From assembly GCA_021778785.1 (NCBI GenBank), contig JAJYBX010000154.1, positions 1 through 5,601 of the forward strand: 5,601 bases of DNA, read 5' to 3'. This DNA is from Acidobacteriota bacterium (GTDB lineage: Bacteria; Acidobacteriota; Holophagae; Holophagales; Holophagaceae). How positions within the stretch are numbered: the stretch's first letter is position 1; every line of letters starts with the position of its first letter. The position numbers and the translations under genes are program-made. Shown here piece by piece: positions 1 through 3,936 of the stretch. Below the pieces are notes generated by a model. The model worked only from the letters and a program-made list of their open reading frames with translations, ran no database searches and was not told the origin of the DNA.

Positions 1-1
1 C

Positions 2-511
2 GCCCGTGTGCGGCGCATGCGGGTGCATGGCATGGAGCCGGTCTACGTCCACCACGAGGTGGGCATGAACGGGCGCATGGACGAGTTCCAGGCCCTGGTG
101 CTCCGCGCCAAGCTGCCCATGCTCGACGGCTGGCACGAGGGCCGGCGGAAGCACGCCGCCTGGTACCACGAGCGCATGAAGGGCCTGGCCGCCGACGAGG
201 CGGTGCTGCCCCGCGAGGTGGTGCCCGATGGCCGCCACATCTACAACCAGTTCACCATCCGCGTGAAGGGCGGCAAGCGGGACGCGCTGCAGGCCCACCT
301 CAAGGAGCGGGGCATCGGCAGCGCCATCTACTACCCCATCTGCCTCCACGAGCAGCCCTGCTTCGCCTCCCTGGGCTACAGGGCGGGCCAGCTGCCCGAG
401 TCGGAACTGGCGGCCAAGGAAGTGCTCAGCCTGCCCGTCTATCCCGAGATGACCGAGGCCATGCGCGAGGAGGTGGCTTCGGCCATCCTGGGCTTCTTCG
501 GCAGGAAGTAG
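2..511 (+). CDS. DegT/DnrJ/EryC1/StrS-family PLP aminotransferase, C-terminal part (5' end outside window)
   Basis: This is the C-terminal 169 residues of a pyridoxal-phosphate sugar aminotransferase; the reading frame is open to the left edge, so the true start and the catalytic lysine lie upstream. Family members transfer an amino group, usually from glutamate, to a keto-sugar nucleotide in the cytoplasm, for O-antigen, capsule, glycan or antibiotic sugar synthesis. The sequence shows the typical late-domain run: R-x-x-R-V-H-G-M, then H-H-E-V-G-x-N-x-R-M-D-E-F-Q-A, a K-L-P-x-L-D-x-W helix, and a C-terminal block with Y-Y-P-x-x-L-H-E-Q and L-P-V-Y-P-E-M. The N-x-R-M-D-E-x-Q-A segment is the conserved active-site and dimer region of the family. 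Length after that motif is normal and it ends with a clean TAG. The sugar substrate cannot be told from this part. It is convergent with the PilZ gene, with a 12-base gap. Confidence 0.93.
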   Translation, partial: ARVRRMRVHGMEPVYVHHEVGMNGRMDEFQALVLRAKLPMLDGWHEGRRKHAAWYHERMKGLAADEAVLPREVVPDGRHIYNQFTIRVKGGKRDALQAHLKERGIGSAIYYPICLHEQPCFASLGYRAGQLPESELAAKEVLSLPVYPEMTEAMREEVASAILGFFGRK

Positions 512-523
512 GAGATCCGGGCC

Positions 524-904
524 TCAGGCCTGCTCGGAGGCGATCGAGGCATCGATCCAGGCCTCCAGGGCGGCCAGGGGCTCGGGCTCCACGCTGAGGA
601 ACTGGATCCCCACCCCCACGTATTCCATGACGGGCGCGCCGGGGCGGGTCCCCAGCACGTAGGCCACGGTGGCGATCATGGGCGCCTTGGGCAGTTCGGG
701 GTTCAACAGGACCAGCCGTTCGAGGATGGCCCCCCGCTCGAAGAGCCGGGCATCCCGGTGGGGCACCAGGGCGAAGCAGCCGCCCGCGCTCAGATTGCTG
801 ATCCGCACCTCGTGGTAGGGGTGCCCCCTCAGGATGAAGCTGATGCCGTGGTTCTGGCCCACGATGACCCGGCGCAGGTCGCGGCGATCGGCGGGACTTT
901 GCAT
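524..904 (-). CDS. PilZ-domain protein, putative cyclic-di-GMP receptor
   Basis: A 126-residue single-domain PilZ protein. PilZ domains bind cyclic-di-GMP and pass the signal to motility, polysaccharide or pilus machinery. Both binding motifs are visible: an R-x-x-x-R motif (R-R-D-L-R-R at residues 7-12) and N-L-S-A-G-G at 37-42, the N/D-x-S-x-x-G motif. The G-V-G-I-Q-F strand near residues 97-102 is also typical of the fold's last strand. No transmembrane or output domain is attached, so it probably acts as a small cytoplasmic adaptor. The frame stays open to position 1060, but the ATG at 904 is preferred: it sits just before the first PilZ motif, has GAGG five bases upstream, and leaves a spacer for the divergent rplI promoter. 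The 52 extra residues of the longer version look non-coding (Arg/Pro-rich, no domain). A short palindrome, GGCCT-C-AGGCC at 520-530, overlaps the stop codon. Confidence 0.85.
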   Translation of the reverse strand: MQSPADRRDLRRVIVGQNHGISFILRGHPYHEVRISNLSAGGCFALVPHRDARLFERGAILERLVLLNPELPKAPMIATVAYVLGTRPGAPVMEYVGVGIQFLSVEPEPLAALEAWIDASIASEQA

Positions 905-928
905 GGGGGCCTCGGGAGAATTCCTGGG

Positions 929-957
929 TTGGGTATCGGAAGGACCCAGGCTACACT
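929..957 (+). promoter_or_regulatory. Candidate sigma-70-type promoter for rplI
   Basis: TTGGGT at 929-934 and TACACT at 952-957 are separated by exactly 17 bases. They match the -35 and -10 consensus at 3/6 and 4/6 positions. The predicted start near 964 would leave a leader of about 138 bases before rplI. The site lies in the divergent gap between the PilZ gene and rplI, where a promoter for rplI is needed. The match is modest and was found by eye. Confidence 0.35.
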
Positions 958-1101
958 GGATTTTCTGAACCAGCCTGAACCCACCGAGGGACAGGGCGGC
1001 CACATCGGCAGGCCTTGATGGCGCCAGACGCCATCTCACCAAGCGGGGACAACGCCTCATCGGGCGCTGGCTGGCAACCCCTCACACCCAAGGGAGCCCC
1101 C

Positions 1102-1554
1102 ATGGAGATCCTGCTCATCGAGAACGTACCCCACCTCGGCGCCCGTGGCGACGTGGTGAACGTCAAGGATGGCTACGCCCGCAACTTCCTGATGCCCCGG
1201 AAGATGGCCCTGCCCGTCACCGCCGGCAACAAGCGCCAGATCGAGCTGGAGAAGGCCCGCGCCGAGAAGCTCCGCGCCAAGGAACTGGCCGATGCCAAGA
1301 GCCTGGCCGAGAAGCTCGAGGCCGTGAGCCTCGCCGTGGCCAAGAAGGCCGGCGAGCATGGCCACCTCTTCGGGTCCGTCACCAACGCCGGCATGGCCGA
1401 GCTGTTCAAGGCCAAGGGCTTCACCCTCGACCGGCGCGACATCACCGTGCCCCACATCAAGGACGCCGGCACCTACGTCGTGGATGTCCGCCTCTACAGC
1501 GGTGTGCATGCCAAGGTGAACCTCGAGGTCAGCGCCGCCGCCACGGCGGAGTAG
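1102..1554 (+). CDS. rplI: 50S ribosomal protein L9 (bL9)
   Basis: Ribosomal protein bL9 of the large subunit, which binds 23S rRNA near the base of the L1 stalk and helps keep the reading frame. The product is 150 residues, the standard length. It begins with M-E-I-L-L-I-E-N-V and carries the N-domain signature G-A-R-G-D-V-V-N-V-K-D-G-Y-A-R-N-F-L at residues 13-30. The long connecting helix is charged and rich in Lys, Glu and Ala (about 45-75), and the C-domain contains G-H-L-F-G-S-V-T (about 89-96). The frame extends upstream to a TTG at 1015, but the ATG at 1102 is chosen: it gives the family N-terminus exactly and has AAGGGAG at 1090-1096 with a five-base spacer. In many bacteria rplI follows rpsF and rpsR; here the upstream neighbour is a divergent PilZ gene, so it appears to be a stand-alone unit with its own promoter. 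Confidence 0.98.
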   Translation: MEILLIENVPHLGARGDVVNVKDGYARNFLMPRKMALPVTAGNKRQIELEKARAEKLRAKELADAKSLAEKLEAVSLAVAKKAGEHGHLFGSVTNAGMAELFKAKGFTLDRRDITVPHIKDAGTYVVDVRLYSGVHAKVNLEVSAAATAE

Positions 1555-1577
1555 CACGCCCTTCCCGAACCCACCAC

Positions 1578-1603
1578 GGCCGGATCCCCGGCGGGATCCG
1601 GCC
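1578..1603 (+). terminator. Strong GC hairpin after rplI, probable terminator
   Basis: A perfect 11-bp inverted repeat (1578-1588 with 1593-1603) encloses a four-base loop, CGGC. It begins 24 bases after the rplI stop codon. No T-run follows (CTATCGG), so it is not a textbook intrinsic terminator. In GC-rich bacteria such stems often end or protect transcripts, and partial readthrough into the HU gene is possible. Confidence 0.65.
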
Positions 1604-1614
1604 CTATCGGGAGC

Positions 1615-1632
1615 CTGCCGCGGCACCGGCAG
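1615..1632 (+). other. Small hairpin in the leader of the HU gene
   Basis: CTGCCG at 1615-1620 pairs with CGGCAG at 1627-1632 around a six-base loop. It lies 12 bases after the rplI hairpin and 17 bases before the HU gene's ribosome-binding site. It could be a second arm of the termination structure or part of the HU leader. The stem is short and could occur by chance in such GC-rich DNA. Confidence 0.3.
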
Positions 1633-1661
1633 CCCCCCCACCCCATCCCAAGGAGCCACCC

Positions 1662-1961
1662 ATGGCGAAGACCCCTGCCAAGCCCGAAACCCTCGGCATC
1701 GCCGAACTCGCCGCCGCCCTCGCGGAGGCCCAGGACCTCTCCAAGGCCCGCGCCAAGTCCATCCTCGACGGCGTCCGCGACCACATCGTGGAAACCCTCC
1801 TGGCCGGCAGCCGCGTGAACCTGTTCGGCCTCGGCACCTTCGAGGTCCGCGCCACCAAGGAGAAGATGGGCCGCAACCCCAAGACCGGCGAGAAGATCCA
1901 GATCCCCGCCGGCCGGAAAGTCGTCTTCAAGACGGCCAAGGGCCTGAAGGATCAGATGTAA
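1662..1961 (+). CDS. hup: HU-family nucleoid DNA-binding protein
   Basis: A 99-residue HU/IHF-family protein. These dimers bend and compact DNA by inserting a beta-arm proline into the minor groove. Recognisable parts are the N-terminal helical half (about 10-50), the turn and strand F-G-L-G-T-F-E-V-R (55-63), and the arm R-N-P-K-T-G-E-K-I-Q-I-P-A (71-83). The arm contains the intercalating proline, P73. The final K-x-L-K-D-x-M helix is also typical. HU is usually about 90 residues; here there are some eight extra N-terminal residues (A-K-T-P-A-K-P-E). The start is firm: AAGGAG at 1650-1655 with a six-base spacer. Whether it acts as HU or as an IHF-like subunit cannot be decided from sequence alone, so the symbol is a family-level call. 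Its last 51 bases are partly repeated downstream, once in inverted and once in interrupted direct form. Confidence 0.95.
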   Translation: MAKTPAKPETLGIAELAAALAEAQDLSKARAKSILDGVRDHIVETLLAGSRVNLFGLGTFEVRATKEKMGRNPKTGEKIQIPAGRKVVFKTAKGLKDQM

Positions 1962-1982
1962 TCACCGGAAGAGAACGGTGCA

Positions 1983-2006
1983 GAAGGCCGCCTCAGGGCG
2001 GCCTTC
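1983..2006 (+). terminator. Terminator hairpin after the HU gene
   Basis: A perfect 10-bp stem, GAAGGCCGCC (1983-1992) with GGCGGCCTTC (1997-2006), and a four-base loop TCAG, starting 22 bases after the HU stop codon. It is followed by GTCGTTCATG, with few Ts. Its position and strength make it the likely HU transcript end. A diverged copy with a preserved stem lies at 2310-2333. Confidence 0.7.
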
Positions 2007-2018
2007 GTCGTTCATGCG

Positions 2019-2046
2019 GACGACTTTCCGGCCGTGGAAAGTCGTC
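2019..2046. repeat. 11-bp inverted repeat made from HU-gene codons
   Basis: GACGACTTTCC (2019-2029) and GGAAAGTCGTC (2036-2046) are perfect reverse complements around the six-base spacer GGCCGT. The right arm is part of a direct copy of HU-gene bases 1915-1929. The left arm with adjoining bases (2019-2033) is an exact 15-base inverted copy of HU-gene bases 1911-1925. The cruciform or RNA hairpin is therefore derived from the gene upstream and is not independent sequence. Confidence 0.8.
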
Positions 2047-2230
2047 TTCACCATCCGACCGCAGCCGAAGCGGAGGGGAGGCTCCAGGTCCGCGAGCTTG
2101 CGAGCGGGAGCACGTCCGCGTGCGATACCTGGAGGATAGGGCCGCATCGGCGAAGCCGATGGCGGGGGCGAAGCCCCGAGGGCCGGAGGCCCGAGCCAGG
2201 ACGGCCAAGGGCCTGAAGGACCAGATGTAA
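2036..2230 (+). pseudogene. Split duplicate of the HU gene 3' end
   Basis: Two pieces that are adjacent in the HU gene recur here in the same order. Bases 2036-2050 equal 1915-1929 exactly (15 of 15). Bases 2200-2230 equal 1931-1961 at 30 of 31 positions, stop codon included, the only change being T1952 to C2221. The pieces are separated by a 149-base hairpin-rich insert. No upstream HU coding sequence is present in this copy, so it is a gene-tail remnant and not an expressed paralogue. It may be a decayed duplication, or a recombination or attachment scar at the 3' end of the HU gene. Confidence 0.75.
2051..2199. mobile_element. 149-base hairpin-rich insert (REP/MITE-like), interrupting the HU-tail copy
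   Basis: Its borders are defined by the split HU-tail copy. Inside, CTCCAGGT (2082-2089) pairs with ACCTGGAG (2127-2134), enclosing a smaller hairpin GCACG/CGTGC (2110-2114 with 2119-2123) and a near-palindrome at 2091-2102. The right part is a row of three compact hairpins with three-base purine loops: CATCGGC-GAA-GCCGATG (2145-2161), GGGGC-GAA-GCCCC (2165-2177) and GGGCC-GGA-GGCCC (2180-2192). No transposase and no clear target duplication (at most a CA at each edge) are visible. Such hairpin clusters resemble non-autonomous intergenic repeats in GC-rich bacteria. The mobile-element label is an inference from the interruption. Confidence 0.5.
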
Positions 2231-2251
2231 CCGACCGCCGGGTGACGGAGG

Positions 2252-2268
2252 ACGCGCCATTGGCGCGT
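2252..2268. repeat. 17-base palindrome
   Basis: ACGCGCCA (2252-2259) and TGGCGCGT (2261-2268) are perfect reverse complements around one central T. As RNA it would form a 7-bp stem with the three-base loop ATT. It runs into the first three bases of the first 43-base repeat and is absent in front of the second copy, so it belongs to that junction and not to the repeat unit. Confidence 0.6.
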
Positions 2269-2308
2269 TCGGAGTCGGGACCCGGCGAGGAGGTTATGCC
2301 ACCGACGC
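2266..2308. repeat. 43-base direct repeat, copy 1
   Basis: This segment recurs without a mismatch at 2363-2405, a 97-base period. It has GTCGG near its left end and CCGAC near its right end, an internal CGGG-A-CCCG, and ends just before the second HU-type terminator hairpin. The repeat reads in different frames in the two copies (97 is not a multiple of three), so it is not conserved as protein. A GAGGAGG next to TTATG mimics a ribosome-binding site, but the spacing is too short. Confidence 0.9.
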
Positions 2309-2309
2309 A

Positions 2310-2333
2310 GAAGGCCGCCGCAAGGTGGCCTTC
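2310..2333 (+). terminator. Second, diverged copy of the HU terminator hairpin
   Basis: GAAGGCCGCC (2310-2319), loop GCAA, GGTGGCCTTC (2324-2333). This matches the hairpin at 1983-2006, and the flanking bases (GCA before, GTCG after) also match. The single stem change, C1999 to T2326, leaves a G-U pair, and the loop becomes a GNRA-type tetraloop, so the structure survives. It lies 80 bases after the duplicated HU stop codon instead of 22. Confidence 0.6.
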
Positions 2334-2362
2334 GTCGCATGTCCAAGCCCATGCGCGGGGGA

Positions 2363-2405
2363 CGTTCGGAGTCGGGACCCGGCGAGGAGGTTATGCCACC
2401 GACGC
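2363..2405. repeat. 43-base direct repeat, copy 2
   Basis: Identical to 2266-2308. After it, TGGAGGCCGCTCGGAGG (2406 onward) resembles the left arm of the terminator hairpin that follows copy 1, but it has diverged and no longer pairs well. The duplicated unit was therefore probably the repeat plus hairpin, about 97 bases long. Confidence 0.9.
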
Positions 2406-2552
2406 TGGAGGCCGCTCGGAGGGCGAGGTGCGGCGCGTCGAATTCAGACCGCCGAGGGGAGGCTTCCGTCACGGGGCAGGATCCGATCGAAGGGTCTGAC
2501 AATCCGGTGACCCGAAATCGACACAGGCCCCTCAGACTCCCAATCAATTGAT

Positions 2553-2570
2553 CAGCCACAGCCACAGCCA
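2553..2570. repeat. Short tandem repeat (CAGCCA)x3
   Basis: Three exact CAGCCA hexamers sit 17 to 35 bases before the ribosome-binding site of the thioredoxin-like gene and directly after the AT-rich palindrome ATCAATTGAT (2543-2552). The tract lies in the likely leader or promoter-proximal region, where a change in copy number could affect expression. Three units is short and may be chance. Confidence 0.6.
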
Positions 2571-2599
2571 CCAAACCAGGTCACATGAAAGGAGCACTG

Positions 2600-3838
2600 A
2601 TGCGCATACGGGCGCCTCTTCTTCAGGTGGGTCTTCTGGGCCTGGGTACAGCGATTCTTCCCCTTCATGGCGCTGGAGCTGCATTCCTGGCCCCACCTGC
2701 GACCGCCGATTTTCCGCTGGTCTCGTCGGACGCGGCCAGGGCGAATCCTCGTGAAGGCTTGTTTCTGGACCTGCCTGTCGACCGGGCCCTGGCCAAGGCC
2801 GCCGAGCAGCGCCGTGTGGTTCTCATCGACTTCTACACGACCTGGTGCGGCCCCTGCAAGCTGCTGGACCGCACCACCTGGAGGGACGAGAAGGTCATCG
2901 CGCTCCTGAAGCAGGAAGCGATCCCTCTGAAGATCGATGCCGAGAGGGATCCCGCCCTCAGCCGGACGTATGCGATCAACGCGTACCCCACGATCCTGCT
3001 CCTGAGGCCGGATGGCTTGGTCCTGGACCGCATGGTCGGATACCAGGATCCAGCGGCCTTCATCACGTCCTTCCAGGGTGCGCTCAAGGGCATCACCGCG
3101 CTGGACCGCGCCCGGAAGGCGGTTGTGGACGCGGGGCAGGACGATCTGAAGGGCCAGGTGAACGCCCGCCAGAACCTGGCCAGGGTGCTGATGCAGCAAG
3201 GGCAGCATGAAGAGGCCCTCAAGGAGTACCTCTGGCTCTATGACGACGGGATGAAGAGGAATCCGGCGTCCTATGGGGTGCGCAACTCCTTCCTGCTGTC
3301 GGATTGGCAGAGGCTGGGCCGGGTCTATCCCCCCGCGCTCGACTCCCTGCGGCAGCACCGCGAGGTGGCCCTGCGCCTGTTTTTGGCCTCACCGGGGGAT
3401 GCGTCGCTCGCGCTGGATCTCACCTCGCTCAACCATGCCCTGAAGGAGGACCAGGCCACCCTCGGAACCTTCGATCAGCTGCCCCCAGACTCTCCTGGAC
3501 GGAAGACGCTGGGCCCTTCTGTCTGGGACCTGCTGATGGCCCAGAGACGGTACGCCGATGCCCTGCAGGTCCGGTCCCCCGGGGACCTCCTTGGCGAGAT
3601 CGCCCGCCAGGAATCCATGCTCCCGAAGGATCCGGCCCTCAGACGAATCTTCCAGGCCCGATGGCTGGAACTCGCGGCATCCGGGCTCGAAGCCCTTGTC
3701 GCCGTCGGAAGGCCGGAGGAGGCGAAGGTTATGGTGAAGAGGGCCCTGGCCCTCGACCCATCCGCTGAGACACGAGCGTTGCTAGAGAAGCACCTCCAAC
3801 GATCCGGGCACCTCGTTCCCCTGGATTCCCTGGAATAG
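2600..3838 (+). CDS. Exported thioredoxin-like protein with TPR-like C-terminal region
   Basis: A 412-residue protein with an N-terminal signal peptide, a thioredoxin domain and a long helical tail. Residues 1-27 have an Arg-containing start, a hydrophobic core (L-L-Q-V-G-L-L-G-L-G) and A-G-A near a likely cleavage site, so it should act outside the cytoplasm, probably in the periplasm. The thioredoxin domain (about 60-160) has F-Y-T-T-W-C-G-P-C-K with the redox pair C83/C86 and the cis-proline in A-Y-P-T (P130). The sequence after the active site, L-L-D-R-T-T-W-x-D, resembles the DsbD C-terminal/thioredoxin_7 type. Residues about 193-217 and 355-392 look like TPR helices (G-x-x-E-E-A). An earlier ATG at 2585 is rejected because AAAGGAG at 2588-2594 lies inside that extension and is ideally spaced for the ATG at 2600. 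Substrate and partner are unknown; a thiol-disulfide role is inferred. Confidence 0.88.
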   Translation: MRIRAPLLQVGLLGLGTAILPLHGAGAAFLAPPATADFPLVSSDAARANPREGLFLDLPVDRALAKAAEQRRVVLIDFYTTWCGPCKLLDRTTWRDEKVIALLKQEAIPLKIDAERDPALSRTYAINAYPTILLLRPDGLVLDRMVGYQDPAAFITSFQGALKGITALDRARKAVVDAGQDDLKGQVNARQNLARVLMQQGQHEEALKEYLWLYDDGMKRNPASYGVRNSFLLSDWQRLGRVYPPALDSLRQHREVALRLFLASPGDASLALDLTSLNHALKEDQATLGTFDQLPPDSPGRKTLGPSVWDLLMAQRRYADALQVRSPGDLLGEIARQESMLPKDPALRRIFQARWLELAASGLEALVAVGRPEEAKVMVKRALALDPSAETRALLEKHLQRSGHLVPLDSLE

Positions 3839-3936
3839 GCGGACCGCGGGCTTTTGGGCTCTTGGGACCCCCGGGTCGTTGGACTCCCATCCCCGTTGGT
3901 GCTTGACTGAGGCCGCATTTCCGGGGCGGAGGGCCC

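Larger units (their letters stand above)
1962..2599. other. Non-coding spacer of duplicated and palindromic DNA
   Basis: This 638-base stretch holds no convincing gene. The short open frames in it change frame between repeated segments, lack ribosome-binding sites and encode Arg/Pro/Gly-rich products. In order it contains the HU-gene terminator, an inverted repeat built from HU codons, a split second copy of the HU 3' end interrupted by a hairpin-rich insert, a 17-base palindrome, two copies of a 43-base repeat with a second terminator-like hairpin between them, a less structured stretch (2406-2540), the 10-base AT-rich palindrome ATCAATTGAT at 2543-2552, a hexamer tandem repeat, and the ribosome-binding site of the thioredoxin gene. 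A promoter for that gene should lie at about 2490-2560. CTGACA (2496-2501) and TCGACA (2518-2523) resemble -35 boxes, but I see no matching -10. Confidence 0.8.

Noticed and set aside
905..1060. Upstream extension of the PilZ gene to a start at 1060 (178 residues)
   Set aside because: The added 52 residues show no domain and would run through the divergent rplI promoter region; the ATG at 904 has a GAGG site and begins right before the PilZ motif.
1015..1101. Extension of rplI to a TTG start at 1015
   Set aside because: bL9 begins M-E-I-L-L-I at the ATG at 1102, which has its own ribosome-binding site; the extension adds 29 residues not found in the family.
2266..2405. CRISPR-like repeat pair
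   Set aside because: There are only two repeats, the intervening 54 bases contain a copy of the HU terminator, and no cas genes are present.
2496..2524. Promoter with CTGACA as -35 box for the thioredoxin gene
   Set aside because: The -35 match is good, but no hexamer at 16-18 bases matches the -10 consensus at more than two positions.
2242..2551. Two short open frames sharing the peptide S-E-S-G-P-G-E-E-V-M-P-P-T (2242-2499 and 2339-2551)
   Set aside because: The shared peptide comes from the 43-base DNA repeat, lies in different frames, has no proper ribosome-binding site and continues into unrelated sequence.
1993..2574. 193-residue open frame on the minus strand across the repeat region
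   Set aside because: It runs through terminators, repeats and the split HU copy, with Arg/Pro/Ser-rich composition and no motif; open frames of this length are common by chance in GC-rich DNA.
3839..3936. Terminator or promoter between the thioredoxin and SQR-like genes
   Set aside because: Only weak G/C runs (CCCGGG type) and no convincing stem or -35/-10 pair could be found; the two genes may or may not share a transcript.
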